Positions 27,501 to 31,639 of a stretch of 64,000 bases of DNA are shown here, piece after piece. The notes below the pieces were generated by a model. It worked only from the letters and a program-made list of their open reading frames with translations, had not been told where the DNA came from and did not search any database. The DNA is from Porites lobata. Lineage: Eukaryota; Cnidaria; Anthozoa; Scleractinia; Poritidae. Location: contig CALNXK010000167.1 of the NCBI GenBank assembly GCA_942486035.1, forward strand, positions 412,501-476,500, read 5' to 3'. Numbering within the stretch: position 1 is the first letter of the stretch; each line of letters opens with the position of its first letter. The translations under genes were made by a program, and so were the position numbers.

Positions 27501-27643
27501 TTGTGCGGGAAATTCGGAGACTGAAGGACACCACTGTCTACACCCACGTAAGTCTCGTTGCAAGCTTCGCATTCTAGGGTTACAAGATTTCCAAGTAATA
27601 AAATGATGAATACAGTAAAAACCTGCGTTTTAAGAATCTGCAT
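257..27643 (-). CDS. Gene A: secreted or membrane protein with N-terminal CUB and at least ten tandem F5/8C (discoidin) domains; 3' end outside window
   Basis: Twenty exons are visible: one signal-peptide/CUB exon, ten 'a' exons and nine 'b' exons, all with GT-AG borders and consistent phases (a exons run phase 1 to 0, b exons 0 to 1). F5/8C domains are beta-barrels that bind membrane lipids, glycans or protein partners at the tips of loops; CUB domains are extracellular interaction modules. Neuropilins and DCBLD proteins combine CUB with one or two F5/8C domains, so a run of ten or more is unusual. The signal peptide places the product in the secretory pathway. Cell adhesion or recognition is an inference. 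The terminal exons lie left of position 1, so a membrane anchor like that of gene B cannot be confirmed. The model is manual, with no transcript support. Confidence 0.85.
844..982 (-). CDS. Gene A, F5/8C domain 9, exon b
   Basis: This is a 139-nt exon in phase 0 to 1, reading VFEGNQDSDTVVYHTL and ending in EVYGCPG, with a tttgtag acceptor and a gtgctc donor. It supplies the last strands of the barrel and the C-terminal cysteine that pairs with the first cysteine of exon a. It sits 1 kb downstream of its exon a. Confidence 0.9.
1081..1392. mobile_element. TIR element (MITE) with TAAAATTCCGAAAATAA termini, copy 1
   Basis: The left end, TAAAATTCCGAAAATAA followed by C-rich sequence, is matched by its reverse complement at 1371-1392. 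The interior is a run of GGGGCTTATATTTGGAGG-type words. A second, more decayed copy lies at 15425-15712 in another intron of the same gene. No protein is encoded; the open frames inside are repeat shadows. Confidence 0.75.
1989..2314 (-). CDS. Gene A, F5/8C domain 9, exon a
   Basis: A 326-nt exon with acceptor caatttag and donor gtatct. It begins CIAALGIALGTITDRQ, so the usual GMES is replaced by GIAL, and it carries WLQIDFESSTKITRLATQG and YSDDG. It is separated from domain 8 by the longest intron of the gene (about 7.5 kb), which holds the BEL/Pao element and a nested zinc-finger-like gene. Confidence 0.9.
2515..2625. repeat. GGATTCC-rich dispersed repeat
   Basis: A short stretch of overlapping ggattcc / gattccgg words. 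Similar stretches occur near 9605-9660, 15955-16015 and 17275-17345, all in introns of gene A. They look like decayed pieces of one dispersed repeat. The rest of 2400-3100 shows no coding or repeat signal I can name. Confidence 0.45.
3102..3106. repeat. Target-site duplication CTAAG of the BEL/Pao element
   Basis: CTAAG directly precedes the lower LTR and recurs at 6267-6271 directly after the upper LTR. Five bases is the usual target duplication for BEL/Pao elements. Confidence 0.85.
3107..3724 (-). repeat. 3' LTR of the BEL/Pao element
   Basis: 618 bp, nearly identical to the upper LTR. The main difference is about 9 bases (a gcgtgcgtc-like segment near 3590) missing from the upper copy. 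The polypurine tract sits immediately upstream in the element's sense. Confidence 0.9.
3814..5055 (-). CDS. BEL/Pao integrase (end of a pol polyprotein, RNase H tail plus integrase)
   Basis: The open frame runs from a short RVGGRLENSTLPF remnant, typical of the RNase H/integrase border, to a stop at 3814. Counting from the Met at 5025, it has a His-rich plus C-x2-C (C62, C65) zinc-binding region. The catalytic triad is D97 (GMDCFGPF), D159 (RSDQGSNF) and E209 (HRGGVWER). A C-terminal region after about residue 300 resembles the segment that follows Pao integrases. Integrases insert retroelement cDNA into the host genome. The frame is intact over about 410 codons, but the enzyme lacks its reverse transcriptase partner and depends on other copies. 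It has no functional start of its own. Confidence 0.9.
   Translation of the reverse strand, partial: RVGGRLENSTLPFDVKHPIILPRCSHVTELIIDHFHEKVKHQGKGMTMNEIRSYGIWILGLNAAVASHIYKCVQCRRQRRPTEGQKMADLPEDRVESTPPFTYCGMDCFGPFTVKERRKELKRYAVIFTCMSSRAVHIEQLDDMTTDAFINALRCFTAIRGPIQQIRSDQGSNFVGARNELEKAMKELDNDKIQSYLTTNRCEFVMNVPYSSHRGGVWERQIRTTRSILNTVLNDYKGRLDTSSLRTFLYEVMAIINSRPLTYQCLNDPKSLEPLTPNHLLTMKNKTLLPPPGNFVKEEIYARKRWRKVQFLAEQFWSRWRKEYLINLNSRQKWLQPKRNLKIGDIVIVQEEVPRNEWPLGKITDTSTDQQGHVRSVKIKLGSRNPQKKENDTNSHIIERPVQKVVLLLEGVV
5055..5216 (-). pseudogene. Truncated gag start of the BEL/Pao element
   Basis: An ATG at 5216 opens a 53-codon frame starting MSSSSGVTEFNAAEK that stops at 5055, exactly where the RNase H/integrase reading begins in another frame. 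The position between the 5' LTR leader and pol suggests the N-terminus of gag. The junction near 5055-5060 marks the internal deletion that fused gag to the end of pol. Confidence 0.6.
5658..6266 (-). repeat. 5' LTR of the BEL/Pao element
   Basis: 609 bp, the direct copy of 3107-3724. It ends next to the CTAAG duplication. Near-identity of the two LTRs suggests a fairly recent insertion; I did not compute a divergence. Confidence 0.9.
6272..7765. other. Intronic DNA without recognisable genes
   Basis: Low-complexity AT-rich sequence with a CT-rich stretch near 7405-7425 and an AATAAA near 7590. Short open frames here have no recognisable features. I see no exon of the F5/8C type. Confidence 0.5.
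7766..8365. mobile_element. Mariner-like MITE with CAGTCAAACCCC termini
   Basis: TACAGTCAAACCCC at 7766 is mirrored by GGGGTTTGACTGTA ending at 8365, so a TA dinucleotide flanks each end. Subterminal sequence (cggacacc, gttataaagac) also recurs at 18761-18924, about 20960-21210 and 55085-55268. No transposase is visible. Confidence 0.7.
8639..9280 (-). pseudogene. Three-exon Cys/His zinc-binding protein gene, frameshifted; nested in a gene A intron
   Basis: Exon 1 (9246-9280) encodes MPSDERLYVLG. Exon 2 (9171-9215) has a tttttcag acceptor and a gtgagt donor. Exon 3 starts at 8977 after ttttgcag. Phases agree (2, 2). In the spliced frame exon 3 reads RRCRLCGKTF, then hits a stop. One base away, another frame continues FGVDIGLDSTEIHPQKVCSTC and later W-K-E-H-S-S-N-C-Y-C to a stop at 8639. 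The two halves make one C-x2-C / C-x2-C / H-x3-C pattern like ZAD-type fingers or the N-terminal fingers of transposon-derived cnidarian proteins. A one-base frameshift near 8900 points to a pseudogene or a sequence error. An AATAAA lies near 8570 on this strand. Confidence 0.45.
9408..9434. promoter_or_regulatory. CRE-like and YY1-like sites upstream of the nested zinc-finger-like gene
   Basis: A perfect CRE palindrome TGACGTCA lies at 9427-9434 and a GCCATTTTG YY1-type word at 9408-9416. They are about 130-150 bp upstream of the candidate start codon at 9280. This fits a small TATA-less promoter, but both words are short and could occur by chance. Confidence 0.3.
9786..9924 (-). CDS. Gene A, F5/8C domain 8, exon b
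   Basis: 139 nt; reads VFTGNQDNGTVVYNPL, then FIRLIPVGWHSRISMR and EIYGCPG. The acceptor is atatttag and the donor gtactg. It is the last domain exon before the 7.5-kb intron. Confidence 0.9.
10071..10396 (-). CDS. Gene A, F5/8C domain 8, exon a
   Basis: 326 nt; begins CVTSLGMENQTISDAH and carries WLQVDLGTFTRITRVATQG and YSDDG, ending SAK at a gtatgg donor. Only 146 nt separate it from its exon b, one of the shortest introns of the gene. The giant palindrome starts 160 bp upstream of its acceptor. Confidence 0.9.
10557..11712. mobile_element. 1.16-kb foldback (palindromic) element with 7-bp target duplication
   Basis: Arms of more than 500 bp (10557 to about 11088, and about 11130-11712) are near-perfect reverse complements around a loop of about 40-60 bp. 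Ends read CACAGGG and CCCTGTG. GTGAGGA precedes the left end (10550-10556) and follows the right end (11713-11719), which supports transposition. The right arm has an extra internal duplication of about 70 bp (11287-11358 repeated at 11359-11423). Open frames in the two arms mirror each other and are not genes. Confidence 0.85.
11897..12035 (-). CDS. Gene A, F5/8C domain 7, exon b
   Basis: 139 nt; reads IFVGNKDSDTVVYNIL, FIRILPVEWHSQISLR and EIYGCPG. Acceptor cttttttag, donor gtattc. It starts with Ile rather than Val at the phase-0 junction, as do the b exons of domains 2 and 4. Confidence 0.9.
12695..13020 (-). CDS. Gene A, F5/8C domain 7, exon a
   Basis: 326 nt; opens CFAPLGMENNAISDGQ and contains WLQLDLGTYTRVTRVATQG and YSDDG, ending TSAM before gtaagt. 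The final Lys is replaced by Met, as in the first visible domain of gene B. Confidence 0.9.
13330..13468 (-). CDS. Gene A, F5/8C domain 6, exon b
   Basis: 139 nt; reads VFDGNEDSDSVVTKEL, FIRILPTKWNNRISTR and ELYGCAG. The usual VVYN is VVTK and the terminal CPG is CAG. Acceptor ccgtttag, donor gtattc. Confidence 0.88.
13748..14073 (-). CDS. Gene A, F5/8C domain 6, exon a
   Basis: 326 nt; opens CEAPLGMESEAIADSQ and carries WLQVDFRSYATVTHVATQG and LKYSDDG, ending LSK at gtacgg. The WVTKYRLQY segment is WLLNYKLKY, so this is one of the more divergent repeats. Confidence 0.88.
14340..14401. repeat. Short hairpin repeat (GTCTGCTACATAGCCG family)
   Basis: A 62-bp near-perfect inverted repeat centred on gtcgttacgac. 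Partial relatives occur near 20905-20950 and 24450-24495. It looks like a collapsed foldback MITE. Confidence 0.65.
14972..15110 (-). CDS. Gene A, F5/8C domain 5, exon b
   Basis: 139 nt; reads LFDGNGDRNTIVYQTL, YIRILPQAWYGHISMR and ELYGCPG. It begins with Leu. Acceptor ttggatag, donor gtattt. It is about 0.95 kb downstream of its exon a, with a decayed MITE copy and a hairpin in the intron. Confidence 0.9.
15233..15300. repeat. Hairpin repeat (CAGCCGT...ACGGCTG)
   Basis: AGTCGCAAACTCCC faces its reverse complement across a loop of about 11 bases, with outer CAGCCGT/ACGGCTG arms. A small foldback element in the domain 5 intron. Confidence 0.6.
15425..15712. mobile_element. TIR element (MITE) with TAAAATTCCGAAAATAA termini, copy 2
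   Basis: Same family as 1081-1392. The left terminus is intact; the right terminus is decayed into a T-run followed by unrelated sequence. Confidence 0.65.
16057..16382 (-). CDS. Gene A, F5/8C domain 5, exon a
   Basis: 326 nt; opens CVAPLGMENGAISDVQ and contains WLQVDIGTYTTVTRIATQG and YSEDG, ending SAK at gtacgc. The acceptor is ttacag with the exon starting GT. Confidence 0.9.
16955..17093 (-). CDS. Gene A, F5/8C domain 4, exon b
   Basis: 139 nt; reads IFDGNQDSNTVVYNKL, LVRLLPIEWRNHICLR and EIYGCPG. The usual I-S-M is I-C-L, adding an unpaired cysteine. Acceptor gctttag, donor gtaagt (consensus). Confidence 0.9.
17348..17397. repeat. Half copy of the foldback MITE seen intact at 24518
   Basis: Matches the right arm of the 24518-24654 element (aggggaagggtaggtgg ... 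agtgatcc) with a few changes. The other arm is missing. Confidence 0.6.
17410..17735 (-). CDS. Gene A, F5/8C domain 4, exon a
   Basis: 326 nt; opens CIAPAGMESGAISDFQ and carries WLQVDLSSYTTVTRLATQG; YSDDG is YSVDG. It ends SSST at gtacgt, so the SAK end is not conserved. Confidence 0.9.
18323..18461 (-). CDS. Gene A, F5/8C domain 3, exon b
   Basis: 139 nt; reads VFNGNTDSEMVVYNKL, FIRLLPMQWKNQISMR and EVYGCPG. Acceptor actttcag, donor gtatta. Confidence 0.9.
18761..18924. mobile_element. Mariner-like MITE, short copy
   Basis: Starts TACAGTCGAACCCC and ends GGGGTTTTTACTGTA; related to 7766-8365 with an internal deletion. It lies between domains 2 and 3 exons of gene A. Confidence 0.65.
19010..19197. 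mobile_element. MITE with TTTAACCC-type end, copy abutting a splice donor
   Basis: About 187 bp shared with 54397-54609, including aatttgaattctcatttgttg and gaaatttgatgctgatca. Its right end reaches within about 8 bp of the domain 3 exon a border at 19205, so it supplies the intron bases just past the splice donor. Confidence 0.7.
19205..19530 (-). CDS. Gene A, F5/8C domain 3, exon a
   Basis: 326 nt; opens CIAPLGMESRTILDAQ and contains WLQVDFGSYTLVTRIATQG and YSDDG, ending SPK at gtactt. The intron immediately after the donor is MITE-derived. Confidence 0.9.
20480..20562. repeat. Hairpin MITE (AACGTCGAACTTTTCATGA arms)
   Basis: The arms aacgtcgaacttttcatga and its reverse complement flank a loop of about 25 bp. 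No coding content. The preceding 19560-20480 holds only a decayed dispersed repeat (ttcgtaagatcgtcgag, relative near 62100) and AT-rich sequence. Confidence 0.65.
20704..20842 (-). CDS. Gene A, F5/8C domain 2, exon b
   Basis: 139 nt; reads IFDGNKDKDTVVYNRI, FIRLQPVQCNNRMAIR and EVYGCPG. The usual EWHN is QCNN, replacing a near-invariant Trp with Cys. Exon a of the same domain also gained a Cys. Acceptor ctttctag, donor gtatac. Confidence 0.9.
21170..22640. other. Intronic DNA with mariner-like fragments, otherwise featureless
   Basis: Fragments of the CAGTCAAACCCC family (cggacacct words) lie at about 20960-21230. Beyond that I see no repeat, exon or RNA signal up to the domain 2 exon a. Confidence 0.45.
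22642..22973 (-). CDS. Gene A, F5/8C domain 2, exon a
   Basis: 332 nt; opens CIEALGMESGAITDAQ and carries WLQVDLGSYTTVTRIATQG, ending SAK at gtaaac. The usual GGWSAL segment is GAWCPRY, adding a Cys. The Trp before LQVDLG is preserved although Q-W is P-W. Confidence 0.9.
24235..24376 (-). CDS. Gene A, F5/8C domain 1, exon b
   Basis: 142 nt, one codon longer than all other b exons. Reads VFIGNSGGPNRIMYNRL, YIRIVPVEWHDHITMR and EIYGCQG. Acceptor ttttccag, donor gtactc. The intron upstream holds a SINE-like fragment with a foldback MITE in it. Confidence 0.9.
24495..24790 (+). repeat. Possible tRNA-derived SINE fragment interrupted by a MITE
   Basis: ggcttagcagtta resumes as gcagttaaaagcgctg after the inserted MITE, and a B-box-like gagttcaaatcctcgg lies near 24740. 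These suggest a tRNA-like head. No clear tail is visible, so the call is tentative. Confidence 0.35.
24518..24654. mobile_element. Foldback MITE with GGATCATTTTAC ends and 7-bp target duplication
   Basis: The ends GGATCATTTTAC and GTAAAATGATCC are inverted, with further arms (actgcccgcctaccc / gggtaggtgggcagt type). GCAGTTA is duplicated at 24511-24517 and 24655-24661. A half copy lies at 17348-17397. Confidence 0.8.
25472..25776. mobile_element. TA-flanked MITE of the GGGA(G/C)TTAAGC family, copy 1
   Basis: Starts TAGGGACTTAAGCAAC and ends GTTGCCTAAGCTCC. It contains the family words aaaaagtgaattca and gtacacgtgcaa-like sequence. Other members lie at 26402, 43255, 58356 and 61222, with partial copies at 42828, 46855 and 54898. 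Confidence 0.7.
25799..26136 (-). CDS. Gene A, F5/8C domain 1, exon a
   Basis: 338 nt. The exon opens directly with DPLGMESGAISDAQ and lacks the usual first cysteine. Splicing to the CUB exon (phase 1) gives C-S-D-P-L-G, so the cysteine is supplied by the CUB exon at the normal spacing. It has a longer loop (SHDTKTWRSDYSAKK) and an extra Cys (NNGCWAA). WLQVDLGGYTKVTRVATQG is intact; YSDDG is YSSDG. Donor gtacgc. Confidence 0.9.
26362..26780. mobile_element. Foldback MITE carrying a nested second MITE
   Basis: The ends attacaggaaaatctcagac and gtctgagatttccctgtaat are inverted. The arms continue through gaggcctcgatgta / tacatcaaggcctc. The second MITE (26402-26743) sits where the loop should be, so it inserted later. 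Confidence 0.75.
26402..26743. mobile_element. TA-flanked MITE of the GGGA(G/C)TTAAGC family, copy 2 (nested)
   Basis: Starts TAGGAAGCTTAAGCAACG and ends GTTGCTTATAAGCTCCCC. It contains the family words tttatattagcaaaacaac and cacgtgcatcacgctt. Inserted within the element at 26362-26780. Confidence 0.75.
27208..27643 (-). CDS. Gene A, first coding exon: signal peptide plus CUB domain
   Basis: Starts at MQILKTQ, followed by the hydrophobic run VFTVFIILLLGNLV, a typical signal peptide; an in-frame ATG 16 codons upstream (27691) is an alternative start. The CUB domain follows: an SPNFPHNYP motif, YCSW, DVIRVYDGG, then SSANQMLVVFKTD and FSGFKASYHALTC. The canonical second disulfide cysteine (usually FCG) is Tyr here (FYGG), so this CUB seems to keep only one standard disulfide. 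The exon ends in phase 1 at gtaagg, matching domain 1. A 5' untranslated exon and promoter were not identified. An alternative acceptor (accctag, near 27565) would drop the signal peptide and is less likely. Confidence 0.85.
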
Positions 27644-28208
27644 TTTCCCAAGATAGCCGAACAGGTACTTACATAAAATAACAGTTAGCACAGTTACAAA
27701 TTTAAGTTATTTAGGGTAGTTTCTTAAATAGGTTTATTTTCTAAAGAAAAAATACATTGTAGCTAAGAGTATTTAGTGGTATTCGCCTGTTCCTTATACA
27801 AAATCTGCACACTAAATTAGCATTGCAGTTGGAGTGCGTGATGAGGCACCTATGTCTCCAAAGAGGATCCTAAATGTTGACTTATGTTTATTTACCCAAG
27901 TGTACAGAATTATTTTTTTATCGATTTTAGAAAATAAGAACATGTTTCAAATTTTAATGAATTTATTTTCATTTATTATTCATTCAAAATATTTCCCCAA
28001 TTCTGATTGGATAAATGCACACCCATAATTCATCATAACCAGTTACTGATGACCAAATTTGGTAGAAGTTTGTGTTTAACGAGGAAATGACGTCAAAATG
28101 TAGTCCTTTACAGGTTAAGACACCGTTAACCGAGAAGACCTGGGGACGAGGTTGAGTTGTTTTCGTTGTGAAAACTAAAATGGCGGACATTTCACTCGGA
28201 CACTTCAC

Positions 28209-28418
28209 ATGGCAAGAACAGCATTTGGAGGAATATTTGCGGAGCTGAACAACCCTAAACGTGCACTATTGAAGATCAACTTAATATCGACGGATCAATG
28301 GAGGTAAGCATGTTTTAGCCATGTTTTTAAACGAGGAATTATTTTGAATGAATAATAAAACAATTATTGCAGGAGGGTCCAAGAGGAGACAGAGGACGCG
28401 AAGAAGACGCGAGGGTAA
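28209..28418 (+). CDS. Possible two-exon microgene, 46 codons
   Basis: Exon 1 (28209-28303) encodes MARTAFGGIFAELNNPKRAL and ends at a consensus gtaagc donor. Exon 2 (28373-28418) follows attattgcag and ends with KKTRG and a stop. The frame stays open across the junction. An ATGGCGGAC start lies just upstream in another frame. I recognise no family. It lies 0.6 kb from, and divergent to, the start of gene A, so a shared promoter region is possible. It could also be part of a repeat. Confidence 0.3.
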
Positions 28419-28643
28419 TGTATTGTAATGTATTCTAATGAATTTAAAACAAAGGAAAAACAAAAATTGACTGCAACTGAATCATTGGATAATGCAATTC
28501 TAGAGCTCTGATTGGCTTAGCCATCATGGTATATGAGCCAGTATACCATGCTCTCCAAATATGGTAACTACGCGTCTGCTCAAAACTAAAAACAAGCTGA
28601 AAATCGGGAAGAATTCTCGGTATTTTGTGGGCGTTTTTAATAA

Positions 28644-28645
28644 AA

Positions 28646-28682
<37 letters not shown>

Positions 28683-28744
28683 TATAGCCAACTCGTTGGC
28701 TATCTACCATCTCATATCCAACGCGCACTCGTTGAATAATTGTT
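28644..28744. mobile_element. Foldback MITE family P (AACAATTATTCCACTCG), copy 1
   Basis: aacaattattccactcg faces cg(t)gaataattgtt, with inner arms ttggatatgagat / atctcatatccaa. Other copies are at 29762, 35313 and 36668. Confidence 0.75.
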
Positions 28745-29421
28745 AAATATATCACTTTATTATATACCTACTGAGACTCACCAAAAAGCTATGTCGTAAA
28801 TTTTCGTACGCAAATTAGTTCTAGTCAATCAGAGGAGCGAACGATGGTTTTCACACGTGAAAAAAAATGATACGTGCAATCAGAAGCCACAAAGGTGTGT
28901 GAGTTTCGCGTCAAAATTCCCGCCTGTTATTGCAGCTTGCACCCCCGCTTTTTTTGCACACATTCAACGAGAAAAGTTTTACTCAAAGAGTTTTTCTCGC
29001 TAAAAAAGTGAAAAACATTTCGGAAATGGAATGGAATAGTTTCGTTTGTTTCACTGTCGATAAAGAAAACGGTAGAGAGCGGGCGAAACAACAGCCGAAA
29101 GAGATAAACAGAACGAGACGTAAGCTTTTGTTGTGCTTTTTGTCGGAGCTACTTTTACCGGCCATTTTACTTAAATTCTCTCATGTTTAATTGTGCATTG
29201 AGAACAAACAGTAAAGATTACTTATAGTTCTTGGATTACCTCATATCCTCACCTTCATTTATGTTTTTAACAAACGTTGTTACTAAAAAGCGGATACTTC
29301 GTTTTCGTTGTCATTTTGCCGTAATTGTGTAGCGGAAAATTTTAGCATTTTTGAAAGATTTAAAATAAAAAGGCCGCCAAAATGATGAATGTCTCAGTAT
29401 GTATATAATACACACAATACC

Positions 29422-29561
29422 ACATGGAAAGTGCTGGCGTACGGTATTTACGCACTCGTTGTTTTTGTATCAGAAATCTTACTCGTTCGCTGCGCTCACT
29501 CGTTCGATTTCTGATTCGTCAACAACTCGTGCGTAAATACCGTACGCCAGCACTTTCCATG
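29422..29561. mobile_element. 140-bp foldback element
   Basis: catggaaagtgctggcgtac at the left is mirrored exactly at the right. The arms extend over about 45 bp with a loop containing cgttcgctgcgctcac. A relative with the same loop word is at 35605-35788. Confidence 0.75.
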
Positions 29562-29574
29562 AAGTATTCTCTAT

Positions 29575-30060
29575 ACATCATCCGCCGAATTCATACTGTG
29601 AAGACAATGGCATTTTCGAGGTTAACATTTGTCTCTAGTGTGCTGCGCACTTCGGCTACTTCACTTTTGATTTCCCATCAAAGCGCAAGATCCCGAAAAT
29701 AAAAAAGTCTATCTAGAAAAGTGAAAAGAATGGTGAACTCAACATGATCGACTTTACAGTGATGATGTAGTGATATATTTAGCAATTATTCCACTAGCGC
29801 TTGTTGGATATGAGATGATTATAGCCAACTCATATCCAACGCGCACTCGTGGAATAATTGTTAAATATATCACTACATCATCCGCCGAATTCATACTGCG
29901 AAGACAATGACAATTTCGAGGTTAACTTTTGTCTCTAGTGTGCTGCGCCAGTTCGGCTACTTCACTTTTGATTTCCCATCAAAGCGCAAAATCCCGAAAA
30001 TAACAGTCTACCTAGAAAAGTGAAAAAGAATGGTGACCTCAACATGATCGACTTTTCAGT
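29575..30060. repeat. Direct duplication of about 185 bp flanking MITE P copy 2
   Basis: tcatccgccgaattcatact through acatgatcgactttacagtg occurs at about 29578-29762 and again at about 29880-30060 with few changes. A MITE P copy lies between the two. Partial relatives occur near 35190 and 35810. Confidence 0.7.
29762..29882. mobile_element. Foldback MITE family P, copy 2 with longer arms
   Basis: Here the arms extend outward to gatgatgtagtgatatattt and its reverse complement, giving the fullest version of the family in the window. Confidence 0.75.
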
Positions 30061-30545
30061 GTTTGAAACAAATTTAAAAAAATCTGAAACGCTACAGTCG
30101 AATAACCAACATTGTAATGAAAAAACAACAAATCGCTGAAATTCAACAACGTTTGCTATTGCGCGAAATTCTGGAAATAAAAAAGTCTACATAGCAAAGT
30201 GAAAAAAGAATAGTGGAATCAATAACACGTTCCAAAATTAAACTTGATTTTCTAAAGTAGTGATTTTCTGGCAAAATATAGCTGTTTCAATGAAGTTCTT
30301 ACCAAACGCCCTCGTAAAGGAATCAATTATGGCAGCATCATTTAGAAATGCCTTACATTCTACCACTTTTTTGTTTTATCTGCTAAAATTTAGTGCTCAG
30401 GGCATAACAGAAATTTCCATGTACCTTTACGCAGATAACATGCAAAGAGGAACATGGAAATTTCCATGTATCTTCTTAGTCAATGTACAAACGAGCACTG
30501 AGATACATGCAAAAAGACGCCAGAAAATAATGAATAAAGCTTTCT

Positions 30546-30731
30546 TTAATTTTTGAAAACTTCTACATAGCCCGATGGAGTTTTTAGAAACCCAAAGTCT
30601 GTGTTTTTCCGAATATTTGTCCATTTGGTTATGCCTTGTCCATCGGGGTCTCCGCTTCCTGCTGGGTTTCCTTTCTCTGTCATTTCTCTTATCGCCCGGC
30701 GAATGGTTTGGAGGCTGCTTGCTCTGATCCT
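30546..30731 (-). CDS. Candidate terminal exon of an unidentified gene
   Basis: A gcatcgttgcag acceptor leads into a frame reading RIRASSLQTIRRAIREMTEK and ending GYVEVFKN at a stop. Read in the phase left by the exon at 31510-31633, it would instead end after 13 residues (GSEQAASKPFAGR). Both readings are plausible. I recognise no domain. Confidence 0.3.
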   Translation of the reverse strand, partial: RIRASSLQTIRRAIREMTEKGNPAGSGDPDGQGITKWTNIRKNTDFGFLKTPSGYVEVFKN

Positions 30732-31509
30732 CTGCAACGATGCATTTTTTAAAATAATTAAAATACACTGGCGCATTTCGCACAAGGCGCGGTAGATCCT
30801 ATTAACACAATGACTGCAATTTTCACATTTGTTGTGTCCAGTATATGATTAGCTGATTAAAGGAAGACAACCCCATTTCCGGTCCCTTTATCCAGAAGTT
30901 TTTATCAAATATTACAAGCCTGTGTTGCAGCCGGCTTACTCATCGTCGGTTTTAGTTTTTCGTTTTGAGATACGAAGGAATTGAATTTAAAAGAACAGCG
31001 CAGTTGTTAATTGCCTTTAATTTGTGCTGAGTTAGTTGCTAAGTTTTGCGGCGATGATTTAATACAGCATGACAGCACAAAGGGTCAAAGAAAACAAGGC
31101 GGTATTTACTGAGTTGTCCATTGGGTTTTTAAAGTTTGAAGACCGCGCGCAAGGAAGTCAAACAAAACAGACAAAAGACCGCCATGAGCAGTTTTACTGT
31201 GGTCTACGGGCTAAAAACTCAAATAGACCGATAAAAATAGGGTATTTTCATCTGAGTTTGCGTAAGAAATCACCACCTTTGGATTTTTTCACAATCAGAA
31301 GCAGGGAAACCAGCCTCTCTGGAATAATAGCCGCACAAAATATCGCCCCGCTTTAATACTCCACTGGATTTTACAATAACGTGTAACATGTTGTAATTAC
31401 TTTAAACCCACATTTTTCTTTCGTCAGTCTTTTTCGCTTCGTCTCGTTTTTGCTTCCCTCAATTTTCCTTTAGCGTATTGTTTCTATGTAGTATTCAGGA
31501 CTTTGTTAC

Positions 31510-31633
31510 CTTTCATTTTTTTTCGTCTGTATTTGAAGCGTTTGATTGACCTCACTCAGGCTCTCCTGAGCAGTTGCCTTGAGCAATCTCTTTGCAAAAT
31601 CTTGATCGCCTTCTTGAACCACAGCCAGTTTCC
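31510..31633 (-). CDS. Candidate internal exon of an unidentified gene or gene B tail
   Basis: 124 nt between acceptor tttaattag and donor gtaaca. Only one frame is open: KLAVVQEGDQDFAKRLLKAT, then AQESLSEVNQTLQIQTKKNE, which looks helical and charged. It needs a phase-1 exon before it and leaves phase 2. No family recognised. Confidence 0.4.
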
Positions 31634-31639
31634 CTAATT

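Noticed and set aside
30260..30360. Minus-strand exon candidate with donor gtaaga near 30300
   Set aside because: The only usable acceptor has no pyrimidine tract and other frames are closed; too weak to list.
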